NCBI RefSeq assembly: GCF_024813435.1
Contig: NZ_JANAEZ010000002.1
Coordinates: 186,001 to 250,000 of the forward strand
DNA length: 64,000 nt
Source: Cognataquiflexum gelatinilyticum
GTDB taxonomy: Bacteria > Bacteroidota > Bacteroidia > Cytophagales > Cyclobacteriaceae
Direction of reading: 5' to 3'
The position numbers and the translations under genes are program-made. Positions 1 through 8,294 of the stretch are shown one piece after another. Each line of letters begins with the position of its first letter. Positions within the stretch are counted from its first letter, which is position 1. The notes under the pieces were generated by a model that saw nothing but the letters and a program-made list of their open reading frames with translations, was not told the DNA's origin and ran no database searches.

Positions 1-1
1 G

Positions 2-424
2 GGTCTCCTTGGTCATATTCACTTGACTGACCAATTTGCACTGCAACCCGAATTATACTACTCCGGCCAAGGCGCAAAAATTGATAACCTCAATACCAAC
101 CTCAATCTTGATTATATTAATGTACCTGTATTACTTCAATACATGTTTGACAACGGATTCAGGGTTCAGGCAGGACCGCAACTTGGATTTTTGGTGGCGG
201 CCAAAACAAAATCTGGAGACACCTCCATCAATGTCAATGACCAATTTGAAAGCATCGATGTGGGCTTAGGAATCGGCGCAAGCTATATCAATCCTGCAAC
301 CGGATTTGGAGTGGATGCAAGATACAACCACGGGCTGAGCAATATCAGGGCTTCTAGCAACTCCGAATCAAGAAACAGAGGATTCCAGTTGGGTGTCTTC
401 TACCTCTTCAAACACAAAAATTAA
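2..424 (+). CDS. Outer-membrane beta-barrel protein, 5' end outside window
   Basis: The reading frame is open from the window edge, so this is the C-terminal part of a longer gene; the TTG at 23 is not the true start. Visible are alternating hydrophobic strands, a phrase typical of porin-like barrels (LYYSGQGAK), a conserved NVPVLLQY strand and a Phe-containing final strand (LGVFYLFKHKN). These resemble the small OMP_b-brl/PorT-like barrels common in Bacteroidota. It would sit in the outer membrane; its substrate or partner cannot be told. A strong terminator follows directly, so it is the last gene of its transcript. Confidence 0.75.
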   Translation, partial: GLLGHIHLTDQFALQPELYYSGQGAKIDNLNTNLNLDYINVPVLLQYMFDNGFRVQAGPQLGFLVAAKTKSGDTSINVNDQFESIDVGLGIGASYINPATGFGVDARYNHGLSNIRASSNSESRNRGFQLGVFYLFKHKN

Positions 425-443
425 TCTATTTTGCAAGAATATA

Positions 444-470
444 GGGACAGCATTAGCTGTCCCTTTTTTT
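444..470 (+). terminator. Rho-independent terminator
   Basis: GGGACAG and CTGTCCC arms form a 7-bp GC-rich stem with a 6-nt loop, followed by seven T residues. It lies 20 bases after the stop codon of the outer-membrane barrel gene. Confidence 0.9.
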
Positions 471-676
471 GTGTTTAAATTTTCGAACTGAATAGCACTC
501 CGATTGGAATTAACTATAAGAGCTCGAAAAGTAAAAAGAAACGTTCCCTTTAAAACAGTCAAAAACCCTCCCAATCCCTCACCATCCCATCAGGGATTTC
601 TCAGGCTAAAGGGATTCTGTATTTTCGACTAAATTTCTGACTACTGAAAACTGACCACTTCCTACTTTCTCGCTTC

Positions 677-1384
677 TTAATTCCTATTCACCTTCCCGAT
701 CCCTGAAACCTTCTCGCTGATGATGGTTGGATTGCCGGTGTAGTTGACCACCCCGATGCCATCAACTTTCAGGGTCAACTCACCTTCGCAATGAACGGAA
801 ACAGCTCCTATCCCTGAACTCGTAAGATCCACATTTTGCACCGAAAAATCAGAGGCATCAATATTCCCGATGCCTTCGTTGACAAGCGTCATTTCATTTG
901 CCCTTCCTTTCAGCGTCATGTTGCCGACGAAGTTCAGCCTTGCATTAAGACTTTGTGCATCGAGATCCAAGGATAAATTTCCGACTCCGTTTCCTGCAAT
1001 CAGCATCTCACCCACATCCAAAGTTCCTGAATTCTTGATATTGCCCACTCCTTCAAACCTGATTTCACTCAAGTCAGTAATATCGAGGTCTATCTGAAGC
1101 TCCTCTTTCATAAAAAATGCACCCGACTCTTCTTCATCCAAAGTCAATTCCAAAAGGTCTCCCGTCTGCACCACCTGAAGTTTATTGACAAGATCCTCAT
1201 TGCCTGAAATCACCATGGATTCCTTACCCCCCTGAGATATATTGACACTGAAAATTCCTTTAAGCTTTAGCTTGCTGACGCCTTCTATGGCTTTTTCCTC
1301 AGTGTAACTGTTGTTATTGCTGTTGCAGGAAAACAGAAACATCCCTGTCAGAAAATAAATGATCAAAATTCCTTTGGCTTTCAT
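677..1384 (-). CDS. Head-GIN domain lipoprotein (DUF2807)
   Basis: 235 residues. The N-terminus is a lipoprotein signal (FLFSCNSN lipobox, lipidated Cys near residue 20). The rest is a repetitive right-handed beta-helix-like pattern rich in IG/GIGN/G(V/I)GNI turns, as in the head-GIN family of putative auto-transporter adhesins. The family is very common in Bacteroidota, is expected in the envelope, and has no firmly assigned function. It is convergent with the preceding barrel gene. No partner gene is evident beside it. Confidence 0.8.
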   Translation of the reverse strand: MKAKGILIIYFLTGMFLFSCNSNNNSYTEEKAIEGVSKLKLKGIFSVNISQGGKESMVISGNEDLVNKLQVVQTGDLLELTLDEEESGAFFMKEELQIDLDITDLSEIRFEGVGNIKNSGTLDVGEMLIAGNGVGNLSLDLDAQSLNARLNFVGNMTLKGRANEMTLVNEGIGNIDASDFSVQNVDLTSSGIGAVSVHCEGELTLKVDGIGVVNYTGNPTIISEKVSGIGKVNRN

Positions 1385-1602
1385 ATTGCTGTGGTTTAAA
1401 ATTTAAAACAATGTCATGAAAATAAGGAATATCTCTGAAAATCATTGAAGTTAATGGATTGAAATAGAAGAGAATCAAATCTTATCATGGAATTCAGACA
1501 AAATCCCTGCTTTCGAGATTGGAGATTACAAGGCAGTCAATGGAATGGTATTTGCACTGTTTAACCCAGTTAATGGATTTGTAACCTTAAACGAAAGTAA
1601 CC

Positions 1603-1926
1603 ATGAAAACCAATGAATTGATTACCAAACTTCAAGAATGTGCCAATGCTTGTTTTCATTGCGCAGATGCATGCCTGCATGAGGAGGATGTCAGTCATAT
1701 GGCAGCCTGCATCCAGACGGATCAGGTCTGCGGGTCAATATGCCTGACTACCAGTAAAATTCTTGCCAGTAATTTCAACGATGTAAATGACTTGATTAAA
1801 TATTGTGCTAAAATCTGTGGAATATGTGCTGAAGAATGTGCCAAACATGATCATGCCCATTGTCAGGCTTGTGCCAAAGCATGTAAAAGCTGCAAAGAAG
1901 CCTGCTTGTCTTATCTGAATAATTAA
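1603..1926 (+). CDS. Cys-rich four-helix-bundle copper-binding protein
   Basis: 107 residues with 16 cysteines spaced as CxxxC and CxxC along four predicted helices, plus several His (HDHAHC near residues 83-88). This is the pattern of the DUF326/Csp family of copper-storage four-helix bundles, which load Cu(I) along the bundle core. No signal peptide is visible, so it should act in the cytosol (Csp3-like). It stands alone, with its own terminator. Copper storage is inferred from the family; no copper transporter or regulator lies next to it. Confidence 0.85.
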   Translation: MKTNELITKLQECANACFHCADACLHEEDVSHMAACIQTDQVCGSICLTTSKILASNFNDVNDLIKYCAKICGICAEECAKHDHAHCQACAKACKSCKEACLSYLNN

Positions 1927-1938
1927 ACCAAAAATTGG

Positions 1939-1970
1939 AGCCTGATCCTGAAAAGATCAGGCTTTTTTTT
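1939..1970 (+). terminator. Rho-independent terminator
   Basis: AGCCTGATC and GATCAGGCT form a 9-bp stem with a 7-nt loop and a run of eight T residues, 13 bases after the Cys-rich gene. Confidence 0.93.
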
Positions 1971-2060
1971 GTCCTTGATCCATTCAAAATCCTTAAAAAC
2001 CGAAAATTCTAAAAGTGAAAAACTTATCCTTTTTCTTAAATTTAAAAAAAGTATCCCCTC

Positions 2061-3404
2061 ATGTCCGATAAAGCACTTAATAGAAGAAATTTCCTTTCCC
2101 AAACCATGGCCCTCACCGGTGCCGGCATTCTTGCACCCTCATTTTCATTTGGAAGTACCCCCGGCAGCACAATACAAAAAGGCGAAAGTTCCAGGAAAGT
2201 TTTCAAAAACGTCAGGATGGAAACAGGCTTTGTCCGCGACGAGATTGAAGTCATTGCGACCAAAACAGCACTTTTTTCCATGGTTGTCGAAAATGGAAAA
2301 ATCACCGAAATTCTACCCAACAGTTCTGACCCTTCAGCCATCGATGCCAAAGGTTTTCTGATGCTGCCTGCCATGAAGGACATGCATATCCACTTGGACA
2401 AAACCTACTACGGCGGACCTTGGAAAGCCCGGGAAAGCAAGTTCAGAACGGTCAAGGAACTCATCGAACATGAAAAAGTGGTGATTCCAACACTCTTGCC
2501 ACATTCTACAGAAAGGGCCGAAAAGCTGATCCAACTCCTCCAATCCAAAGGGACAGACTATGCCCGTAGCCATGTCAACATTGAACCCACATCCCAACTC
2601 GATTCCCTGAAAAACCTTCAATTAGCCCTTGAAAACAAAAAAGATTCATTCGGCGCCGAGCTTGTTGCTTTTCCCCAACATGGCATTTACTATTCAGGTT
2701 CTCAGGACTTGATGCGAGAAGCTGCACAGATGGACATTGACTATATTGGTGGCGTGGATCCATTTTCTCTGGATGGTCAAATCGAAAAAACCATGGATTT
2801 CACCGTCCAACTTGCTTTGGACTACAACAAAGGCTTGGACATCCACTTACACGAATCAGGAGAATCAGGTCTCAAAACGGTTCAGTACCTGATCGCCAAA
2901 GTAAACGAAAACCCTGTCCTCAAAGGCAAAACCTACCTGAGTCATTGCTTTGTGATGGGAAAATTGGATGAGAAAACGCTGAAGACGACCTGTGAAGCCC
3001 TGGCCCACGCGGATATCGGAATCACTACCACAGTTCCCATCGGTTACAATGTGATGCCCATTCCTGCTATGTTGGACCATGGCATCCGGGTCATGTCAGG
3101 AACAGACTGTGTGACCGACCACTGGCAACCCTTTGGCACCGGAAGTATGCTGGACAAAGCCAAAAACATGGCCGAACTCTATCGCTACAACCACGAGTAC
3201 GGATTGTCAAGATGCCTGGGCATAGGTACCAAAGGCCTGACACCATTGGACAATCAGGGCAATCAGGTTTGGCCCAAAGTCGGTGATGAAGCAAGTTTCA
3301 ACCTGGTAAATGCCTCTTGTTCCGCTGAAACGGTGGCTAGACTGTCACCTATCATGCAACTGTATCACCACGGAAAACTGGTTTTTGAAAACAGTGTACG
3401 GTAA
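2061..3404 (+). CDS. Tat-exported amidohydrolase, cytosine-deaminase-like
   Basis: 447 residues. The start ATG 2061 gives a twin-arginine signal (RRNFLSQ at residues 8-14, then a hydrophobic stretch), so the enzyme should be exported folded. The metal site looks complete: HIHLDK (H109, H111), a DIHLH strand, a LSHC strand and SGTDCVTDHWQPFGTGSML, which matches the Asp-containing loop of CodA-type cytosine deaminases. It therefore belongs to the amidohydrolase superfamily near CodA. The substrate is unknown; an exported cytosine deaminase would be unusual, so a different cyclic amide or amine is plausible. No operon partner is seen. Confidence 0.8.
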   Translation: MSDKALNRRNFLSQTMALTGAGILAPSFSFGSTPGSTIQKGESSRKVFKNVRMETGFVRDEIEVIATKTALFSMVVENGKITEILPNSSDPSAIDAKGFLMLPAMKDMHIHLDKTYYGGPWKARESKFRTVKELIEHEKVVIPTLLPHSTERAEKLIQLLQSKGTDYARSHVNIEPTSQLDSLKNLQLALENKKDSFGAELVAFPQHGIYYSGSQDLMREAAQMDIDYIGGVDPFSLDGQIEKTMDFTVQLALDYNKGLDIHLHESGESGLKTVQYLIAKVNENPVLKGKTYLSHCFVMGKLDEKTLKTTCEALAHADIGITTTVPIGYNVMPIPAMLDHGIRVMSGTDCVTDHWQPFGTGSMLDKAKNMAELYRYNHEYGLSRCLGIGTKGLTPLDNQGNQVWPKVGDEASFNLVNASCSAETVARLSPIMQLYHHGKLVFENSVR

Positions 3405-3527
3405 AATCAATTAGGCAAAAAAAATGGTTTTCAATTATGTGTATCCACTTTCTTTCACGTAGCCAAACAAAAATTGGTTATAGGATCGATTATAGGCTCA
3501 GTGGACTGTGGTCTGTCGTTCGTGGAC

Positions 3528-3584
3528 GAGTATCCGCATTCGAGATAGTCTCTTATAGCCCAAGGTGCAACATTGCGGATACTC
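3528..3584. repeat. Inverted repeat in the amidohydrolase-sulfatase gap
   Basis: GAGTATCCGCA at 3528-3538 and TGCGGATACTC at 3574-3584 are perfect 11-base arms around a 35-base loop. The 222-base gap otherwise holds no gene. There is no T-run after it, so it is not a simple terminator; a small repeat element or a leader structure for the sulfatase transcript is possible. Confidence 0.5.
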
Positions 3585-3625
3585 ATATTTTTAATTAAGT
3601 AGCAAGACATAAAAGATATACCCCC

Positions 3626-5518
3626 ATGAAAATCTTTATTCCTATTCTTCTTTTGTATACGCTGGTCTTCTTTTCCTGCAATTCTGAAAGCCAAAAAGAT
3701 CTCCCCCCGCCCAACATCCTGTGGATTTCCACCGAGGACATTGATCCGGCTTGGGGATGCTATGGTGATGAATACGCTACTACACCCAATATCGACGGTC
3801 TGGCAGCGGATGGATTTGTCTTTACAAGAGCAAGCGCTAACTCTCCCATTTGTGCCCCGGCCCGCTCTACGCTGATTACTGGCATGTTTGCCACTTCCTT
3901 GGGAACCCAACACCTACGTTCCGATGTGCCCCTACCCAATGACCTGAAAATCCTCCCTGAAATCCTCCGGGAGCATGGCTATTATACCTCCAACAATGTC
4001 AAAACAGATTACAACTTCAGTGCCGATGGCCGTTGGGATGATAGCAGCAAAGAGGCCCATTGGCGAAACAGGAAAGAAGGTCAACCATTTTTCTCCGTAG
4101 TCAATTTCATGATTACCCACGAAGGCCCCACCAACAATGCCGACCCCGAATCAGTAAAAAAGGACCTCAAGCTCAGACATGACCCTGCAAAAGCACCCAT
4201 TCCGCCTTATTTTCCCGACACACCAAAAATGCAGGAAATCATGGCCCATGCCTACGACCTGATCAGCATATTTGACCAAGGAGTAGGGGAACTTGTCCAA
4301 CAGCTCAAAGACGACGGGCTGTATGACAATACCATCATCTTTGTATTTTCCGATCATGGCTTTGGCCTTCCCCGACACAAGCGTTGGCTTACCAATTCTG
4401 GATTACACATTCCCCTCGTCCTCCATGTTCCGGAACAATACCGACACCTGGTATCCAATCTGAAAACCCGACAGGTGGATGACCTGGTGGGTTTTGTGGA
4501 TTTTGCTCCTACTGTCTTGGGCTTGGCAGGCATAGCCCCTTCTTCCTATATGGAAGGCAATAATTTCCTAGGGCCCAATGCAGTGAAAAACCAGTACAGT
4601 TTTGGCTTCCGAAGCCGTGCGGACGATTGCAATGAGATGTCGCGTTCGGTTTCGGATGGGCGATACTTATATATCCGGCATTACCTGCCCCAACTTCCCT
4701 ACATTCAAAATGCCATCATCTTCACCCAAGGCAAACAGGCCATGGAGGAAATCTACCGGGCTAGAAATGAGAAGGCCTTGCCTAATCACTTGGAACAATA
4801 CTTTCATACCAAAATGACAATGGAGTTGTATGACCTGGAGGAAGATCCTTATGAATTGAATAACCTGGCGATGAAGCCCGAACATCAGGAACGTATCGGT
4901 CTATTCCAGAAAGAGCTGGATCAATGGATGGTCAAACACAGGGATTCCGGCATGCTCAATGAATCTGAATACATGCTTCGGGCAAAGGGAAGTTCTGTCT
5001 ATGAAATCTTAAGGGATGATACTCAATTCGATCCAGAGAAAACCCTTGAAGCAATGAACTTAGTGGGCCAGATAGATGGCGGATCAATCCTACTTCGAAT
5101 GCAGGATCAGGATCCCCTTGTCCGATATTGGGGCTTGATTGCTTTGGAATATGCCGGGTTGAATTCCAGCTTGTTAGTTCAGGAACTGGAAAACATATTG
5201 GATGACCCTTCTCCAATCAATGCCATTCAGAGTGCCAAAATGCTTATCCAACTCAAAGAAGATCCCAAAGCCTATCAAACATTGGGGAAATACCTTCAGG
5301 CGGAAGAGGAAACCACCGTCCTCCATGCAGCCATTGCCCTAAGATTACTGGAAGAAAAAGCCCAACCTTTGATCCCTTTAGTCAAAGATGAAATCTTTCC
5401 CAAATATCAAGGAGAGGTATGGGGCAGGTACAAATCCTGGAGCTACCCCATGTTTATCGGCATGGCCTTGGACCAAGTCAGAATCAATTGCGGCGAAGAA
5501 ATTGCGGTGAGAAACTAA
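3626..5518 (+). CDS. Sulfatase lipoprotein with C-terminal HEAT-like region
   Basis: 630 residues. It has a lipoprotein signal (VFFSCNSES, Cys18), so it is likely anchored in the periplasm or at the cell surface. The alkaline-phosphatase-fold sulfatase domain spans about residues 28-440 and carries CAPAR, whose Cys76 would be converted to formylglycine, preceded by the metal-binding start NILWISTEDID; SDHGFGLPRHKRW supplies later active-site residues. The family (heparan N-sulfatase-like) removes sulfate from glycans. About residues 490-610 form helical repeats resembling HEAT repeats. No glycoside hydrolase or SusCD pair is adjacent. Its stop is one base from the vsr start. Confidence 0.88.
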   Translation: MKIFIPILLLYTLVFFSCNSESQKDLPPPNILWISTEDIDPAWGCYGDEYATTPNIDGLAADGFVFTRASANSPICAPARSTLITGMFATSLGTQHLRSDVPLPNDLKILPEILREHGYYTSNNVKTDYNFSADGRWDDSSKEAHWRNRKEGQPFFSVVNFMITHEGPTNNADPESVKKDLKLRHDPAKAPIPPYFPDTPKMQEIMAHAYDLISIFDQGVGELVQQLKDDGLYDNTIIFVFSDHGFGLPRHKRWLTNSGLHIPLVLHVPEQYRHLVSNLKTRQVDDLVGFVDFAPTVLGLAGIAPSSYMEGNNFLGPNAVKNQYSFGFRSRADDCNEMSRSVSDGRYLYIRHYLPQLPYIQNAIIFTQGKQAMEEIYRARNEKALPNHLEQYFHTKMTMELYDLEEDPYELNNLAMKPEHQERIGLFQKELDQWMVKHRDSGMLNESEYMLRAKGSSVYEILRDDTQFDPEKTLEAMNLVGQIDGGSILLRMQDQDPLVRYWGLIALEYAGLNSSLLVQELENILDDPSPINAIQSAKMLIQLKEDPKAYQTLGKYLQAEEETTVLHAAIALRLLEEKAQPLIPLVKDEIFPKYQGEVWGRYKSWSYPMFIGMALDQVRINCGEEIAVRN

Positions 5519-5519
5519 A

Positions 5520-6014
5520 ATGTCCAAAAAGTCAAAACCTGCCATCCCCAAACCCTATCCCTTACCCAAAATCACAGTCCCCGTATTCTGTGAGGAAAAC
5601 GGCTTCTATACCACCAAGCAGCGGTCCTACAACATGTCCCAAATCAAAGGCAAGGACACCAAACCCGAAAAACTCCTCAAAAAAGCCCTTTGGCATGCAG
5701 GACTCAGGTACCGCAGCAACAAAAGAAACCTACCCGGTAAGCCCGACATTTCATTGATCAAATACAGGTTCGTGATTTTTATCGATGGAGCTTTTTGGCA
5801 TGGCCACGATTGGGAAAACAGAAAGCAAACCATCAAATCGAACCGTGACTTTTGGATTCCCAAGATCGAAAGGAACATACAGAGGGACAGCGAAATCAAC
5901 CATTTCTACCGATCCGGTGGTTGGACCGTCCTCAGATTTTGGGATTTTGAGGTGGAAAAGGAGTTGGGGAGATGTGTGAAGAGGGTGATGGACATCTTAA
6001 GTGGACATGTCTAA
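5520..6014 (+). CDS. vsr: Vsr-like very-short-patch repair endonuclease
   Basis: 164 residues matching the Vsr family: RSYNMSQIKGKDTKPE (about residues 37-52), LPGKPD with the catalytic Asp, FIDGAFWHGHDW, FW.PKIERN.QRD and GWTVLRFWDFE. Vsr nicks T:G mismatches made by deamination of 5-methylcytosine and usually accompanies a Dcm methylase; none is in this window. Compared with E. coli Vsr from memory, the catalytic His of the THGCFWH motif is Asp here, and the zinc-binding Cys residues (GCFWH, WEC) are Ala and Phe, as in a Bacteroidota sub-branch. The start lies one base after the sulfatase stop, which suggests translational coupling. Three decayed copies follow within 3 kb. Confidence 0.85.
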   Translation: MSKKSKPAIPKPYPLPKITVPVFCEENGFYTTKQRSYNMSQIKGKDTKPEKLLKKALWHAGLRYRSNKRNLPGKPDISLIKYRFVIFIDGAFWHGHDWENRKQTIKSNRDFWIPKIERNIQRDSEINHFYRSGGWTVLRFWDFEVEKELGRCVKRVMDILSGHV

Positions 6015-6075
6015 CCATATGCCCATTTTTTTTTAATAAATGAACATATCAAGTTTTTGCGTCCATTTTAAGGAA
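6005..6075 (+). repeat. vsr 3'-flank repeat, copy 1
   Basis: The stretch after the intact vsr (CATATGCCCA, T-rich, TGAACATATC, GCGTCCATTTTAA) is matched closely by 8045-8120 after the second vsr copy. Within it, ATATGYCCA and TGRACATAT are near-complementary arms around a T-rich loop. The shared flank shows that the duplicated segment extended past the vsr stop codon. Confidence 0.65.
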
Positions 6076-6077
6076 AG

Positions 6078-6256
6078 CCTGATATATCAATTTCAAGTGG
6101 TTGATTTTTATAGATGGGGCATACTGGAATGGGTATGATCGGGCAATTCCCTAATCCACCATCATATCCCACCAGGACTTCTGACCTTCAAAAATTGAAC
6201 TGAAAAGGAAAAGCCCGGAGATCCACCATTACTACCAACTGATCCAAAGTCCCGGT
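6078..6256 (+). pseudogene. Decayed vsr copy (middle and 3' part)
   Basis: Translated with shifts and stops, this stretch still spells vsr landmarks: PDIS, then IFIDGAYWNGYD near 6100-6135 (the intact gene has IFIDGAFWHGHD), then KIE and EIHHYY near 6190-6235 (intact KIER and EINHFY). Two stop codons and small deletions break it. It is the oldest-looking of the vsr copies here. Confidence 0.7.
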
Positions 6257-6387
6257 TAACATCGTAATTGAAATACTAGAAAAACAAACAATAGTTTAAT
6301 CCTTAGGGTTAGACTAATAAGTAAAGTAAAAAACACATCAAAATCGACAGTAGATCTTGAGTGAAAATTTAAAAAAATTATAATCCC

Positions 6388-7629
6388 ATGAAAAAGAATC
6401 TATTAATCAATCGAATCAGACAAGGAGCCATCCTACTCGCAATGGTTCTGACTTTTGCAGCTTGTACTGACGACCCAAACCCAACTATTGATCCCGAAAC
6501 AATTTTGACGGGCCAAACAAAAACTTATGTCTTAAAAGCCGTAGGAAATTCGGGGATCAGTGGAACTGCCTTGCTGGAAGAAACTTCAACAGGAAATTCC
6601 AAATTGACTATCTCTTTAACTGGAACGCCTAATGGAGGGTCCCTTCCTGCACACATTCACTTCAATTCTGCTGCTCAAGGCGGTGGAATAGCGGTCTCTT
6701 TAACTCCGGTAAATGGAACAACCGGTATCAGTGAAACAACTTTTTCCAAAGAGGATGATGGAACTCCTATAAGTTTCAGTGATGTTTTGGCCTATGATGG
6801 TTATATCAATGTGCATTTAAGTGCCACTGACCTCGCAACTGTTGTCGCTCAGGGTGACATTGGGTCAAATGAATTGACAGGTACATCCAAAACATACACG
6901 CTGAATAGTGTTGCGGACCCATCTATATCAGGCGAAATAACTTTTGAAGAAAGAATCAATGGTTTTGCTTTAGCGACAATTTCATTGACTGGAACTCCAG
7001 ACGGTGGATCACACCCTGCCCACATACATGCCAATTCAGCAGCTATAGGAGGTGGAATAGAATTTACTTTCAATCCTGTGAATGGAACCACAGGAATGAG
7101 CAAAACAGACACAAGGGAAGGAATAATGGATGGAGAAGATGGTTTTACATACGAGGAAATATTGGAAGTTGATGGATACGTAAATGTGCATTTGAGCGCG
7201 GATAATTTAGGAACGATAGTCGCTCAGGGTGACATTGGGTCTAATGAATTGACAGGTACGTCCATTACTTATCCTTTGAATAGTGTTGCTGTGCCATCAA
7301 TATCCGGGGAAATAACCTTTGAAGAAAGAATGAATGGTTTTGCTTTAGCGACAATTACCTTAACAGGTACACCGTCAGATGGCATGCATCCTGCCCACAT
7401 CCATGCAAACAGTGCGGCTGTGGGTGGAGGTATCCTATATACTTTTAACCCCGTCATCGGTGCCACAGGAATCAGTGTAAGTGATACGAGAAAAGGAATG
7501 ATGGACAATGAAGCTACGTACACCTACTCGCAAATCTTGACTGTAGATGGTTATGTCAATGTGCATTTAAGTGCAGAGGATTTAGGCACCATAGTTGGTC
7601 AAGGAAATATTGGCGCAAACTTTGAATAA
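6388..7629 (+). CDS. Lipoprotein with three CHRD domains
   Basis: 413 residues. The start at 6388 gives a lipoprotein signal (LTFAACTDD). Three tandem CHRD domains follow, about residues 45-155, 165-285 and 290-410, each with the PAHIH.NSA..GGGI and DGY(I/V)NVHLSA phrases that define the family. Domains 2 and 3 are nearly identical at the DNA level (375-base spacing), which shows recent internal duplication. CHRD domains occur in chordin and in bacterial surface proteins; the His-rich PAHIH and VHLS strands could bind metal, but no function is established. It is the only gene between two vsr copies and has its own terminator. Confidence 0.85.
   Translation: MKKNLLINRIRQGAILLAMVLTFAACTDDPNPTIDPETILTGQTKTYVLKAVGNSGISGTALLEETSTGNSKLTISLTGTPNGGSLPAHIHFNSAAQGGGIAVSLTPVNGTTGISETTFSKEDDGTPISFSDVLAYDGYINVHLSATDLATVVAQGDIGSNELTGTSKTYTLNSVADPSISGEITFEERINGFALATISLTGTPDGGSHPAHIHANSAAIGGGIEFTFNPVNGTTGMSKTDTREGIMDGEDGFTYEEILEVDGYVNVHLSADNLGTIVAQGDIGSNELTGTSITYPLNSVAVPSISGEITFEERMNGFALATITLTGTPSDGMHPAHIHANSAAVGGGILYTFNPVIGATGISVSDTRKGMMDNEATYTYSQILTVDGYVNVHLSAEDLGTIVGQGNIGANFE
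6844..7600 (+). repeat. 375-base internal direct repeat in the CHRD gene
   Basis: The stretch beginning GTCGCTCAGGGTGACATTGG at 6844 recurs at 7219 with only a few changes, and the similarity runs through the following CHRD unit. The spacing is exactly 125 codons, so unit number can change without frameshift. Confidence 0.8.
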
Positions 7630-7656
7630 TAAATTAACCTTTCAAATTTAATTTTG

Positions 7657-7703
7657 AAAACACCCACAGAACATTTTTAAAATTGGTCTGTGGGTGTTTT
7701 TGT
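7657..7703 (+). terminator. Rho-independent terminator after CHRD gene
   Basis: AAAACACCCACAGA and TCTGTGGGTGTTTT are 14-base complementary arms around a 16-base loop, followed by more T residues. Confidence 0.88.
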
Positions 7704-7754
7704 GTGATGCTTCACCATTTTCTGATTTTTGTTATATTCCCCTTCTTCAAGGCC

Positions 7755-7989
7755 ATATCCAAAAAATCAAACCCTGCCATCATCAGGATAGGCCTTATAT
7801 CATGAGCAAGCCATCCAATCCAACCGTGACCTTTGGATTCCTAAGATCGAAAGAAACATGCAGCGGGATGCCGAGATCAACCATTTCTACCGCTCAGGCG
7901 GTTGGACCGTCCTGAGGTTCTGGGATTTTGAGGTGAAAAATGAATTGGGAACTTGTGTGAAAAAGGTAGTGTATGTACTCAGTAGGTGA
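7755..7989 (+). pseudogene. vsr pseudogene with internal deletion
   Basis: The first ~28 bases match the beginning of the intact vsr (TCCAAAAAATCAAACCCTGC) but with ATA in place of the ATG start. About 250 bases of the middle are missing. From ~7820 the frame encodes NRDLWIPKIERNMQRD, then EINHFYRSGGWTVLRFWDFE and a normal-looking C-terminus ending at TGA 7989. It is the least decayed of the three remnants and its 3' flank also matches that of the intact gene. Confidence 0.85.
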
Positions 7990-8044
7990 GGCTTGGGATA
8001 TGCATTATCCTTCCAAGATTTTAATCTTGTATCTTCCGGATTTG

Positions 8045-8120
8045 GTGGACATATTTTGATCATATGTCCAATTTTTTTAATAAAATGGACATATCTGATT
8101 TTTATGTCCAATAAAATGAA
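8045..8120 (+). repeat. vsr 3'-flank repeat, copy 2
   Basis: Matches 6005-6075 (CATATGTCCA, T-rich stretch, TGGACATATC, ATGTCCAATAAAATG). ATATGTCCA and TGGACATAT are perfect 9-base arms around a T/A-rich loop, so it could also act as a weak terminator. From here to 8294 I see no further gene or element. Confidence 0.65.
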
Positions 8121-8294
8121 AGGATTACATAGCAATTCATTGGCCTAAACAGACCCCAAGGATCGCTAAATCAACCTAACTTACTTTTTACCAATTAAAC
8201 AAAATATCTACTTGATTTTTTCGTTAATACATTTTAAGAACTTACAATTGAAAATAAAAACGCCTAACCTAGCCATCCTTGTCAAAAAAAAGCC

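Noticed and set aside
7694..7915. Open frame of 73 residues
   Set aside because: It runs out of frame through the vsr pseudogene; the vsr-like reading frame is another one.
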